Shown here in pieces: positions 34,228 to 42,592 of a stretch of 64,000 bases of DNA. Position numbers and translations under genes: made by a program. Below the pieces are notes generated by a model. The model worked only from the letters and a program-made list of their open reading frames with translations, was not told the DNA's origin and did no database searches. The number at the start of each line of letters is the position of its first letter. The stretch's first letter is position 1. Source of the DNA: Halorientalis salina (GTDB lineage: Archaea > Halobacteriota > Halobacteria > Halobacteriales > Haloarculaceae); the NCBI RefSeq assembly GCF_005049285.1, contig NZ_SOSC01000001.1, forward strand, positions 310,001 to 374,000, in the 5' to 3' direction.

Positions 34228-34397
34228 CTGGCGCAGGAACCCCGAGCCAGGGCAAAAAGAACAAAACGACACACGTGAAGTGCCGCCGCTGTGGCGAAAA
34301 ATCATACCACAAGCAAAAGAAGGTCTGTTCCTCCTGTGGCTTCGGCAAATCGGCGAAGCGCCGAGACTACGCCTGGCAGGAGAAGGCCGGCGAATAA
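34224..34397 (+). CDS. rpl37e: 50S ribosomal protein L37e
   Basis: 57 aa, basic, zinc-ribbon ribosomal protein. Read directly from the sequence: [17 protein letters not shown], then [10 protein letters not shown] and CSSCGFG giving the four zinc cysteines (Cys20, Cys23, Cys35, Cys38), ending WQEKAGE. ATGA overlap with lsm; its TAA is followed directly by the purF ATG at 34398, with no spacer. Length and sequence are normal for archaea. Confidence 0.95.
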   Translation: MTGAGTPSQGKKNKTTHVKCRRCGEKSYHKQKKVCSSCGFGKSAKRRDYAWQEKAGE

Positions 34398-35843
34398 ATG
34401 CACGAGAAGTGCGGCGTTGTGGGAATCTCTCTGGAGGACCGGAGCGCCGCCCGACCGCTGTACTACTCTCTTTACGCCCTCCAGCACCGCGGTCAGGAGT
34501 CGGCAGGCATCGTCACACACGACGGGTTCCAGCAACACTCCCACGTGGAGATGGGGCTCGTCGGCGACGCCTTCGACCAGACCGACCTAGAACAGCTGAA
34601 CGGCCCGCAGGGCATCGGCCACGTCCGCTATCCCACTTCGGGAAGCGTCGACAACAGCTGTGCCCAGCCGTTTTCGGTCTCGTTCAAGAGCGGGTCGCTC
34701 GGACTGTCCCACAACGGAAATCTCGTCAACACCGAGGAGTTGCGCGACCAACTGGCCGAGCAGGGCCACGCCTTCACCTCGGACGGTGACACCGAAGTCA
34801 TCGCCCACGACCTGGCGCGCAACCTCCTGGAGGAGGACCTGATCCGAGCGGTCAAACACACGATGGCGCGCATCCACGGGTCGTACGCGCTGACCATCAT
34901 GCACGACGACACGGTGATGGGCGTGCGCGACCCGCAGGGCAACCGACCGCTCTGTATCGGCGAACTCGACGACGGGTACGTGCTCGCCTCCGAGAGCGCC
35001 GCGATCGACACGCTCGACGGGGAACTCGTCCGTGACGTAAAACCCGGCGAGCTCGTCGTCCTCCACGACGACGGGAGCGGCTACGACACGTATCAACTCG
35101 TCAAGACGGAGAACACCGCCCACTGTTTCTTCGAGCACGTCTACTTCGCGCGGCCGGATTCGGTCATCGACGAGGAACTCGTCTACGAGGTGCGACGCGA
35201 ACTCGGCCGCAAACTGTGGGACGAAAACGGCATCGACTCCGACGTGGTGATGCCCGTCCCGGACTCGGGTCGGTCGTTCGCGTCCGGCTACGCCGAAGCC
35301 GCCAACGAGGACCCCAACGCCGAGGGCGTCGAGTTCGCTGAGGGACTGATGAAAAACCGATACGTCGGTCGGACGTTCATCATGCCCACCCAGAGCGAGC
35401 GCGAACGGGCCGTCCGGATGAAGCTCAACCCGATCAAGTCCACGGTCGAGGGGAAGACGGTGACGCTCATCGACGACTCCATCGTCCGCGGGACGACCTC
35501 GACGCAACTGGTCGAGTTGATGCGCGACGCCGGTGCCGAGGAGGTCCACGTCCGCATCGGCGCACCGCCGATCATCGCTCCCTGCTACATGGGGATCGAC
35601 ATGGCCTCGCGCGAGGAACTGATCGCGGCCGATCAGTCCATCGAGGAGATCTGCGAGGAGATCCAGGCCGACTCCCTGTCGTATCTCTCCATCGACTCGG
35701 TGGCCGAGGCGCTGTCGGAATCGCGAACGGACCTCTGTCTCGGCTGTGTCACCGGGGAGTACCCCTACGACATCGACGGCGAGGCGACCGACAGGGACGT
35801 CGACCGCCCCGGGATCGACACCGCGACACCGGCCGACGACTGA
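34398..35843 (+). CDS. purF: Amidophosphoribosyltransferase (PurF)
   Basis: First committed enzyme of purine synthesis: makes phosphoribosylamine from PRPP and glutamine; 481 aa. The start MHEKCGVVG puts the nucleophile Cys at position 5, so the first four residues must be removed, as in the propeptide-type (Bacillus-like) enzymes. Glutaminase elements (YALQHRGQES, HNGNLVN) and the PRPP loop VTLIDDSIVRGTTSTQ are intact; C-terminal CLGC and other Cys suggest the Fe-S type. It starts directly after the rpl37e stop. A T5 run at 35854-35858 after the stop may end transcription. Confidence 0.97.
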   Translation: MHEKCGVVGISLEDRSAARPLYYSLYALQHRGQESAGIVTHDGFQQHSHVEMGLVGDAFDQTDLEQLNGPQGIGHVRYPTSGSVDNSCAQPFSVSFKSGSLGLSHNGNLVNTEELRDQLAEQGHAFTSDGDTEVIAHDLARNLLEEDLIRAVKHTMARIHGSYALTIMHDDTVMGVRDPQGNRPLCIGELDDGYVLASESAAIDTLDGELVRDVKPGELVVLHDDGSGYDTYQLVKTENTAHCFFEHVYFARPDSVIDEELVYEVRRELGRKLWDENGIDSDVVMPVPDSGRSFASGYAEAANEDPNAEGVEFAEGLMKNRYVGRTFIMPTQSERERAVRMKLNPIKSTVEGKTVTLIDDSIVRGTTSTQLVELMRDAGAEEVHVRIGAPPIIAPCYMGIDMASREELIAADQSIEEICEEIQADSLSYLSIDSVAEALSESRTDLCLGCVTGEYPYDIDGEATDRDVDRPGIDTATPADD

Positions 35844-35853
35844 CGACGGGCCG

Positions 35854-35858
35854 TTTTT
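35854..35858 (+). terminator. Putative T-tract terminator after purF
   Basis: GGGCCGTTTTTCG places a run of five T 11-15 nt after the purF stop, in the short gap before a converging gene. T-tracts suffice for archaeal termination. Confidence 0.45.
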
Positions 35859-35890
35859 CGAGCGTCGGTGGTCGATTCCCGCGGCATCGA

Positions 35891-36451
35891 TCAGAACAGA
35901 ACGTACAGCAGCAGGTAGACGACCGTCCCGAGGGAAAACGAGATCAGCCACAGCGACGCGGCGACGCGACCGATTTTCGGATGGAGCGTCTCGCCGAGTT
36001 CGCTCGCCGGGCGCGTCACGGCGAGCAGGAACACGTAGTACAGCAGCGGGATACAGACGATGGCGAGCAGGATGTGAACGGCAAGGATCGGGACGTAGAG
36101 GTACTGTTCGAGCACCGCAGGACCCGCGAACTGCGCCGGTCCTTCGAGGGTCACTCGGTAGAGATAGAGGACGAGGAACACGGCGAACAGGACGAGCGAG
36201 GCGACCATCGCCTTGCGGTGACGGTCGACGTTCCCGGCGCGGACGTTGCGCCACCCCGAGACGATGGTCACGATGGCCGCGAGACTGACGACGGCGTTGA
36301 CGTGGGGAATGGCCGTGAGCACCCACTCGGGTGCGTGTGGTATCAGTCCGGTCGGGATCGCGCCGAGAACTGCCCCGAACACGAGCGCGAGCGACACGGC
36401 GGTCAACAGCCCGGTGAGTTCCGGAACGCGGTCCCGCGCCTGGAGTTGCAT
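35891..36451 (-). CDS. DUF420 family membrane protein (second copy)
   Basis: 186 aa, about six hydrophobic helices, start at MQLQARDRVP (36451). The DUF420 markers PHVNAVVSLAAI, RHRKAMVASLVLF, LAVHILLA and the late helix RVAASLWLISFSLGTVVYLLLY match those in the paralogue at 5311-5952. Presumed to bind a cofactor through conserved His (H in PHVN, RHRK and AVHI). Linked in other genomes with cytochrome oxidase assembly, without experimental proof known to me. Converges with purF. Confidence 0.83.
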   Translation of the reverse strand: MQLQARDRVPELTGLLTAVSLALVFGAVLGAIPTGLIPHAPEWVLTAIPHVNAVVSLAAIVTIVSGWRNVRAGNVDRHRKAMVASLVLFAVFLVLYLYRVTLEGPAQFAGPAVLEQYLYVPILAVHILLAIVCIPLLYYVFLLAVTRPASELGETLHPKIGRVAASLWLISFSLGTVVYLLLYVLF

Positions 36452-36502
36452 AGCTGAACCTGAGAACTCGACGGGCAAGGACCTTACTTTTCGGCCGGGC
36501 CG

Positions 36503-37597
36503 TCAGGGTTCGGGCCGACTGCCCAGCGTGAGTTCGACGGTCGTCTCGCCGCCGTCGCGGACGACGCCGACCGGAATGGTGTCGCCGGGGCTGGTTGCGA
36601 GGGCGAGATACGTCGACAGCGCCTGTTGGGTCAGAATCGGGTTCCCGCCCATGCTGACGACGACGTCGCCGCCGACCGGCACGCGGACGCCGTCGACCGC
36701 TCGTTCGTCGGTCGAGCCCTGGAGGACGCCGTCCGAGGGGCCGTCGTCGACGATTTCGCTGATGTACACGCCCTGGGCGTCGTCGAGGTCGTTCGCATCG
36801 GCGATCAGCGGCGTGACGTTCGAGAGCTGGACGCCCATGTAGGAGTGCTCGTAGGCCCCCGAGTCGATCAGTGCTGGCACGACGCGTCGCATCAGCGCCG
36901 CCGAGATAGCGAAGCCGATGTTGTCGGCCCCGCCGGAGTTGATGACGCCCGCGACCTCACCGTTGAGGGTTACCAGCGGGCCGCCGCTGTTGCCGGGGTT
37001 GACGGCGGCGTCGGTCTGAATCGCGTCGGGAATCGTGAAGTCGTTGGCCGCCGGAAGCGTCCGGTCGACGCCGCTGACGATCCCCGACGAGACCGAACCC
37101 GAGAGCCCGAACGGGTTCCCGATGGCGACGACCTCCTGCCCGACGGCGACTTCGCCGTCGATGAGCGGCAGCGGTGTCGCGGCGTCGGGGATTCCGTCGA
37201 CGGAGAGCACCGCCAGGTCGCTGTAGACGTCGGTCCCCCGCAGCGTCGCGTCCCGCCAGGTTCCGTCGGTGAATCGGATCTCGATCGAGGCGGCACCGTC
37301 GACGACGTGCTGGTTCGTTACGACGTGTCCGTCGTCGTAGACGAACCCGGAGCCCTGGCCGGTCCGTCCGGCGTCGGTGTACACCCTGATTCGAACCACC
37401 GAATCGATGGTCTGTCGGTACACGTCGGTGTAGACGGACTGGGACGTCGGCGTCGAGTTGATGAGGTCTGCTTGTTCGTTGGGACTGGCTCCTCGCCCTT
37501 TTGCCGAATCCGTGGTCGGTGCGTTACAGCCAGCGAGTCCAACCGTCACTCCCGCCACGGCGAGAAAACGACGCCGTGACAACCGCTGTTCGTCCAT
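36503..37597 (-). CDS. HtrA/DegP-like serine protease, Tat lipoprotein
   Basis: 364 aa. Tat motif SRRRFLAVAG (7-16) and lipobox LAGC with Cys24 place it outside, lipid-anchored. The trypsin-like domain has the triad His97 (TNQHVVDG), Asp127 (YSDLAVL) and Ser204 (NPGNSGGPL). A C-terminal PDZ domain (about 250-355, with MGVQLSNVTPL and MGGNPILTQQALSTYL) follows. It should degrade or refold damaged surface proteins. All residues are intact. A G-rich tract lies about 100 bp upstream of the start. Confidence 0.93.
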   Translation of the reverse strand: MDEQRLSRRRFLAVAGVTVGLAGCNAPTTDSAKGRGASPNEQADLINSTPTSQSVYTDVYRQTIDSVVRIRVYTDAGRTGQGSGFVYDDGHVVTNQHVVDGAASIEIRFTDGTWRDATLRGTDVYSDLAVLSVDGIPDAATPLPLIDGEVAVGQEVVAIGNPFGLSGSVSSGIVSGVDRTLPAANDFTIPDAIQTDAAVNPGNSGGPLVTLNGEVAGVINSGGADNIGFAISAALMRRVVPALIDSGAYEHSYMGVQLSNVTPLIADANDLDDAQGVYISEIVDDGPSDGVLQGSTDERAVDGVRVPVGGDVVVSMGGNPILTQQALSTYLALATSPGDTIPVGVVRDGGETTVELTLGSRPEP

Positions 37598-38018
37598 GCC
37601 GCCCGGTTAGGAGAGCGCCGAATAAAGTCCAGTGGTTCCAGGCGCTCACGAACGGAGTGGTTTACCGCCCAGTGACAGAAACGGTCGAAGGAAAGGGTGG
37701 GGAGAGCAGGGGTGGGTAAGGGGTGGGTGGGTGAACGTGGCACCGCTGTGCCAGCATACATCCGTTCCAGACGATTCGTAATAAAGATATCTCCGCAGTT
37801 TTCTGTTTTGAGAATAAGTCGGCGCGAGACAGACAGAAACGGATTTCTTTCCCTGTAGAAAGCCGCTACTCGGGCTTGCTGGTCTGGACGCCTGCTGGTA
37901 TCGGAGATTGTAGTTGCCACAATCTATTTCTTGACTTACCGCCAAGGGTGGGTATAAGAATGGTGAGCGATACCGTCGTGTCGCTATCGGGTGACGAATT
38001 GTCCGGTGTGGGGGATCT
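37598..38018. other. Intergenic region with a G-rich tract
   Basis: 421 bp between the divergent htrA-like and response-regulator genes, with no convincing ORF. Positions 37695-37731 carry seven or more runs of three or four G on the plus strand (GGGTGGGG, GGGGTGGG, GGGGTGGGTGGG), a strong candidate for a G-quadruplex. The other half is A/T-rich and probably holds both promoters. Confidence 0.5.
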
Positions 38019-38657
38019 ATGAGCAGCGAATCGCCAGTCGTACTCGTCGTGGACGACAACAAGGCGATCGCGAACACGTATACGGCGTTTCTCTCGGACG
38101 AGTATTCGGTTCGAACTGCCTACAACGGGAAGGAGGCCCTAGAAGAGTTGGGGCCGGACGTCGACGTCGTGTTGCTCGACCGGCGGATGCCGGAGGTGTC
38201 AGGAGACGCCGTTCTCGAAGAGATCCAGTCGCGACAGCTGGACTGCCGAGTCGTCATGCTGACCGCCGTCGACCCCGACTTCGACATCATCGACATGGGG
38301 TTCGACGAGTACCTCGTCAAGCCCATCGAACGCGAGGAACTCAACGAAGTCGTCGAGGAGATGCTGGAACGCGCGACCTACGACGACGATTTCCGCCGGT
38401 TCCTGGCGCTCGTCTCGAAGAAAGCGACCCTCGAAGAGGAGAAATCAAGCGCCGAACTGGAAGCCAGCGACGAGTACGCCAAAATCGAGGACCGGCTCTC
38501 GGACCGCCGCCAGCAGGTGGGCGTCGACCTCTCGAATCTCGAACGGGACTTCACCGAAGTCTCGGGGCGCGTCAAAGTCGCCGAGGAGATCTCCGGCGGA
38601 AGCGACGACGCACCCGACATCCCGGGTATCGACGACGACTCCGAGGACGAGGACTGA
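38019..38657 (+). CDS. Response regulator with receiver and HalX domains
   Basis: 212 aa. The receiver (residues 5-118) has the acid pocket Asp12-Asp13 in VVDDNK, the phospho-acceptor Asp54 in VLLDRRMPEV, and a Lys in YLVKP. The rest (about 125-190) matches the HalX domain, a helical output module of haloarchaea (YDDDFRRFLALVSKKATLE, coiled-coil like). It has no DNA-binding domain in sight, so it acts through HalX. No partner kinase is adjacent. Confidence 0.9.
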   Translation: MSSESPVVLVVDDNKAIANTYTAFLSDEYSVRTAYNGKEALEELGPDVDVVLLDRRMPEVSGDAVLEEIQSRQLDCRVVMLTAVDPDFDIIDMGFDEYLVKPIEREELNEVVEEMLERATYDDDFRRFLALVSKKATLEEEKSSAELEASDEYAKIEDRLSDRRQQVGVDLSNLERDFTEVSGRVKVAEEISGGSDDAPDIPGIDDDSEDED

Positions 38658-38826
38658 TCGCGGCGCGTTTCGTTTCTCTCATCGTAGCGAGCCAACAGCG
38701 ACGGCGATGCCGACCGCTCACCGGCGGACCATTGAGAGAGCGCCGAAGCTGTGACTGTGTGAAGTTGCGTCGGAAGTAAGGTTTTGCGTGGGTGATGTCC
38801 TGTAGGACGTCACCTGCACTTTGCAG

Positions 38827-38911
<85 letters not shown>

Positions 38912-39032
38912 ACGTGGTCTCTGTCTGCATTGAATCCGTATCCGTGGCCGCATAAAAGGGCTTTCGTTTGCCATCGGCCGGAGGGCCCTCGGAAACGGAC
39001 CTTTCAAATACGGGGAAGCTACTACCGGTGAC

Positions 39033-39545
39033 ATGGCCAAATATTCGACCGGCGGGGCTGGCGGCAGCGCCGGTGGGAACTGTGAACTCTGTGGCGCGGA
39101 GGAGTCGGACCTCCGAACGGCCAACGTCGCCGGTGCCACCCTGGAAGTCTGTAGCGAGTGCGCCCAACACGGTGAGACCGAGGACAACAGCGGGTCCAGC
39201 GGTGACGACGGCGAGCGGAGCGAACAGGACCGCAAGCGGCGCGCCGCACAGAACACAGCCCGAGTCGAAGACGCGCGCAAGGGCGACCCGAAACACTGGG
39301 AGGAAGGCGGGACCGACTACGAGGACGACCAGCTCCCGTATCTCGTCTCGGGCTACGGGAAGCGGCTCACCGAGGCCCGCCAGGACGAAGGCCTCCAACT
39401 CGAAGAACTCGCCGAGGAACTCGACATCGACGAGGGCGACCTGTTAGCGGTCGAGCAGGGCCGAGCCACTCAGGCCGGCGTCGGCGGGTCCGTCGTCGCC
39501 AAACTCGAAGACCGACTCGACATCGAGCTCTCGGAGTCGGCCTGA
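39033..39545 (+). CDS. Multiprotein bridging factor 1 homologue (aMBF1)
   Basis: 170 aa. An N-terminal zinc ribbon (Cys17, Cys20, Cys40, Cys43: CELCG and CSEC) is followed by a charged linker and a C-terminal Cro/C1-type HTH (about 110-165: RQDEGLQLEELAEELDIDEGDLLAVEQG). The layout is that of archaeal MBF1, which contacts the ribosome and/or TBP. TATA-like TTTCAAATA lies about 27 nt upstream of the ATG, supporting the start. Confidence 0.93.
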   Translation: MAKYSTGGAGGSAGGNCELCGAEESDLRTANVAGATLEVCSECAQHGETEDNSGSSGDDGERSEQDRKRRAAQNTARVEDARKGDPKHWEEGGTDYEDDQLPYLVSGYGKRLTEARQDEGLQLEELAEELDIDEGDLLAVEQGRATQAGVGGSVVAKLEDRLDIELSESA

Positions 39546-39688
39546 GGTTTTCATCACGGCCCGGTTCTACCGGGACGCGAAGGTGACGACCATCTACGAG
39601 GGAACGACGGAGAGCCGGAATGGGATCATCGCGCGCGACCTGCTTTGACCCCGACACACATATCTACCGGCCGTCCATACGGCAGTTC

Positions 39689-40228
39689 GTGACGGACGAG
39701 TACGAGGCGTACGTCTACGACCTGGACGGGACGCTGGTGTCGCTGGCAGTCGACTGGGACGAGGTCGCCCGTGAGGTTGCGGGAGTGTTGCGAGCCCGCG
39801 GGGTCGGCGTTGACGGGGCCGACCTCTGGTCGATGCTCGAACTGTCCGAGGAGCACGGCTATCGGCGAAAGGTCGACGAGACCATCGCCGAGTTCGAGCG
39901 CGAGGGGGCACGCACGTCCGCGAAGCTCCCGCTCGCCGACGCGCTGCCCCACGACCAGCCGGTCGGCGTCTGTTCGCTGAACTGCGAGGCCGCCTGTCGC
40001 ATCGCACTGGAGACCTACGGGCTGGACAGTGCGGTCGACGCCATCGTCGGCCGGGACTCGGTAGCGACCGAGAAACCCGACCCCGAGCCGCTTCTGGCGA
40101 CGATCGACGGGCTTGGAGCCAGCCCGGAGCGGACGCTCTTTATCGGCGATTCACAGCGCGATTACGAGACGGCGGAGAACGCCGGAACTGCGTTCGTCTA
40201 CGAGTCCGAGTGGCTGGACCGCGTTTGA
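39689..40228 (+). CDS. HAD-family hydrolase (phosphatase-like)
   Basis: 179 aa from a GTG at 39689; the frame could be opened 69 nt earlier at an ATG, but TATA-like ACATATCTA at 39659-39667 is about 27 nt from the GTG and fits a leaderless start there. Motif I DLDGTL, motif II SLNCEA-like (VCSLNCEA), Lys in the EKPDPEPLL stretch, and GDSQRDYETA as motif IV identify the HAD subfamily I fold. Possible phosphoglycolate-type phosphatase; substrate uncertain. Confidence 0.85.
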   Translation: MTDEYEAYVYDLDGTLVSLAVDWDEVAREVAGVLRARGVGVDGADLWSMLELSEEHGYRRKVDETIAEFEREGARTSAKLPLADALPHDQPVGVCSLNCEAACRIALETYGLDSAVDAIVGRDSVATEKPDPEPLLATIDGLGASPERTLFIGDSQRDYETAENAGTAFVYESEWLDRV

Positions 40229-40244
40229 GTCCGATTTGCCGAAG

Positions 40245-40487
40245 TCAGTTCGACCGGCGGGCGTAGAGGAACACCGCGACTGCTGTACAGAGCCAGACGA
40301 TCGCGCCGACGCGGACCGCGAAGCTGACGCGGGCTTCCCACGAGGGGAGTTCGACGCCGGCCGAAAGCAGGGCGACGATCGGCGCCCCGAGGACAATCGT
40401 CGTGACGAACGTGACCTGCATGACCCACCCGTAGTCGACGGTCTCGTGGTCGGTGGGTTCGTCCGGATCGTCGACGCGTGTCGGCAC
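40245..40487 (-). CDS. Small haloarchaeal membrane protein (DUF5822-like)
   Basis: 80 aa. GTG start at 40487 (VPTRVDDPDEPTDHE...). An acidic N-terminus with YGWVMQVTFV leads to two hydrophobic helices (about 23-43 and 58-76) ending ARRSN. I believe it belongs to the DUF5822 family but cannot verify this. The first in-frame ATG lies much further downstream, so a GTG start is needed. Convergent with the HAD gene, divergent from panB. Confidence 0.7.
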   Translation of the reverse strand: MPTRVDDPDEPTDHETVDYGWVMQVTFVTTIVLGAPIVALLSAGVELPSWEARVSFAVRVGAIVWLCTAVAVFLYARRSN

Positions 40488-40563
40488 GGATGGGCCTGTG
40501 AGCGGACGGAATAAGCGTCTATTGGTTGCGAGCGCGGGCTCCGGTGACCGATATTCGGACACG

Positions 40564-40568
40564 TTTAG
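40564..40568 (+). promoter_or_regulatory. TATA-like box of panB
   Basis: TTTAG in ACGTTTAGGA is centred 28 nt before the panB ATG at 40594, matching the leaderless pattern seen throughout the window. Confidence 0.5.
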
Positions 40569-40593
40569 GAACCCGGGCCGCGAGAGGGTTCGT

Positions 40594-41406
40594 ATGCCCA
40601 CAGTCACAGAGATACGCGAGATGGCCGGCGAGGAGAAGATCACGATGCTCACGGCGTACGATGCGGTAACCGCGAGCATCGTCGACGAGGCGGGCACCGA
40701 CATCGTCCTCGTCGGCGACAGCGTGGGCAACGCGGAGATGGGCCACGACTCGACGCTGCCCGTCACGGTCGACGAGATGGCGAGTCGTACGGGGGCCGTC
40801 GTTCGGGGGACCGAGGACGCGATGGTCGTCGCCGACATGCCCTTTCTCTCTTTCGGCGTCGACGAGTCCGAAAGCATCGAACACTGCGGGCGGATGTTGA
40901 AAGAGGAAGGTGCCGACGCGGTCAAGATCGAGAGCAGCCCTCGAACGGTCGAACTGACTCAACGGCTGAGCGAACTCGGCATCCCGGTCATGGCACACCT
41001 CGGGCTGACGCCCCAGAAAGTCAACCAGCTCGGGGGCTACACCCGACAGGGGACCACGCCGGAAGCGGCCAGGCGCATCCTCGACCTGGCCAACAAACAC
41101 GAGGAAGCGGGCGCGTTCTCGCTGGTTTTGGAACACGTCCCGGCCAACCTCGCCGAGCGGGTGACCGACGCGCTCACGATCCCGACCATCGGCATCGGTG
41201 CGGGACCGGCCTGTGACGGTCAGGTACTGGTCATCAACGACGTGGTGGGCCTGAGCGAGTGGGAGCCGCCCTTCGCGAAACAGTTCGGCGACGTTCGCAG
41301 CGAGATGGAAGGAGCGGTCGAAGGGTACGTCGACGCCGTCGAATCCGGCGAGTTCCCCGCCGAAGAACACAGCCACCACGAGGACGAGCTAGACGAGTTG
41401 TACTGA
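40594..41406 (+). CDS. panB: 3-methyl-2-oxobutanoate hydroxymethyltransferase (PanB)
   Basis: 270 aa. Transfers a hydroxymethyl group to ketoisovalerate to give ketopantoate, an early step towards CoA. Start MPTVTEIREM at 40594. The metal-binding Asp in VGDSVGN and DMPF, the catalytic region ESSPRTVELT...PVMAHLGLTPQ, and GAGPACDGQVLVINDVVGL show a complete enzyme. Some haloarchaea make pantothenate de novo; PanB is clearly intact here. Confidence 0.95.
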   Translation: MPTVTEIREMAGEEKITMLTAYDAVTASIVDEAGTDIVLVGDSVGNAEMGHDSTLPVTVDEMASRTGAVVRGTEDAMVVADMPFLSFGVDESESIEHCGRMLKEEGADAVKIESSPRTVELTQRLSELGIPVMAHLGLTPQKVNQLGGYTRQGTTPEAARRILDLANKHEEAGAFSLVLEHVPANLAERVTDALTIPTIGIGAGPACDGQVLVINDVVGLSEWEPPFAKQFGDVRSEMEGAVEGYVDAVESGEFPAEEHSHHEDELDELY

Positions 41407-41407
41407 G

Positions 41408-42181
41408 TCAGAGCCGCTGCCGGAACCGGTCCACCGCGGCGTCGAACGCGTCGGGTCGCTCGATCATCGCGAGGTGGGCAGCGTCCTCGATCGTCGTCAG
41501 TTCGGCGTCCGGTATCTCGTCGGCGAGGTATTCGTGAAAGTCGACGGGCGTGAGCGAGTCGTGTTCGCCAACCAGCGCCAGCGTCGGCACGTCGATCTCG
41601 TCGATCCTGTCGCGTACGTCGAACTCGTGACACGACAGGAAGTCCCGCTCGGTGACGGCCCGGCCGACCGCACGCATCGCGTCCTTCGAGCCTTCGACGT
41701 GAGCCGGATCGGGGTCGTGAAAGAGCATGTCGTCGCCGTGGAGCACGTCGATCGCCCGCTCGAAGTCCTCGGCAAGTAGCTCCCGGAGGTCCGGGTGGAC
41801 AGTGAGTTTCGCGCCCGTTCCTGCCAGTACCAGACCACCGGGGTCGACATCGGTTTCGAGGACGAGGTGGAGGAGGACGGCTCCGCCGAGAGAATTGCCG
41901 ACCAGGATCTCCGCCCCGGTCTCACGCATGACCGCGCGCACGTCCGCCGCGTACGCATCGAGCGTCTCGTCCCCGAGAGCCGTATCGACGTCGTCGGAAT
42001 CGCCGTGACCACTCAGATCGATCGCAACAGCGGGCGCGTCGTTCTCCTGGCGCCCGTACTGTGCGGTCCACACCTCGTGTGTCCCGCCGCTGCCGTGGAC
42101 GTAGAGGATCGGTGCCGATTCGTCGCCGAAATCCGTCCGCCTGTAGGCCGTCTCCCGGCCGTCGTGTGTAATCGTCTGCAT
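41408..42181 (-). CDS. Alpha/beta-fold hydrolase
   Basis: 257 aa. The oxyanion region YVHGSGG, nucleophile elbow VGNSLGG (Ser), late Asp (VGEHDSL) and His (EDAAHLAMIE) form a complete triad. Start MQTITHDGRE at 42181. The substrate is unknown; it may be an esterase or epoxide-hydrolase relative. Converges with panB after 1 bp. Confidence 0.9.
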   Translation of the reverse strand: MQTITHDGRETAYRRTDFGDESAPILYVHGSGGTHEVWTAQYGRQENDAPAVAIDLSGHGDSDDVDTALGDETLDAYAADVRAVMRETGAEILVGNSLGGAVLLHLVLETDVDPGGLVLAGTGAKLTVHPDLRELLAEDFERAIDVLHGDDMLFHDPDPAHVEGSKDAMRAVGRAVTERDFLSCHEFDVRDRIDEIDVPTLALVGEHDSLTPVDFHEYLADEIPDAELTTIEDAAHLAMIERPDAFDAAVDRFRQRL

Positions 42182-42304
42182 GGTCCCGATTGCACCGAGA
42201 CAGTCATAAAGGCTCGCGACACATATCGACACGTTAGGACATGAACCGCATTTCGACCGATAAGTTGGACTTCCGCCGCCCTTTGCCGGTTTCTGGGCAA
42301 TAGA

Positions 42305-42312
42305 TTTATATA
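42305..42312 (+). promoter_or_regulatory. TATA box of the Hsp20-like/cdc48 operon
   Basis: TTTATATA is centred about 29 nt before the ATG at 42338, among the clearest TATA boxes in the window, consistent with strong leaderless transcription of the operon. Confidence 0.7.
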
Positions 42313-42337
42313 CTATCGATGCTTACTTTGAGTTAGT

Positions 42338-42592
42338 ATGAATTCAAGAGAGCAGTTCAGAGAGCAGGAAGGACCCGTGAGCCGGATGGAATACGACGAC
42401 GGGTCGATGGTGCTGGCAGCCGACGTCGGCGCCGACCGGGAGGCGACCGTCGACGTGGTCGGCGACACGGTCATCGTCGTGACCGACGACGACCAGTACG
42501 AGTTCGAGCTCTCGGGTGACGAGACCGAAACCGAAGGGGACGCGCAAGCGTTTATGAAAAACGGCGTCCTCACTGTCGAGGTAGAAGCATGA
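42338..42592 (+). CDS. Small Hsp20-like protein coupled to CDC48 (DUF7127-like)
   Basis: 84 aa, acidic. After a helical N-terminus ([14 protein letters not shown]) come strands [23 protein letters not shown] and an end [14 protein letters not shown] that copies the final strand of Hsp20/alpha-crystallin proteins (NGVLTVEV). The domain is shorter than a normal Hsp20. Its stop overlaps the cdc48 start (ATGA at 42589-42592), so both are made together. It could be a substrate-feeding cofactor of CDC48; that is inference. Confidence 0.82.
   Translation: MNSREQFREQEGPVSRMEYDDGSMVLAADVGADREATVDVVGDTVIVVTDDDQYEFELSGDETETEGDAQAFMKNGVLTVEVEA

Noticed and set aside
34587-36326. Minus-strand open frame of about 580 codons over purF
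   Set aside because: Shadow of purF and the DUF420 gene; no domain seen.
37695-37731. G-rich tract as part of a CRISPR or satellite array
   Set aside because: No regular repeat-spacer pattern; only irregular G runs.
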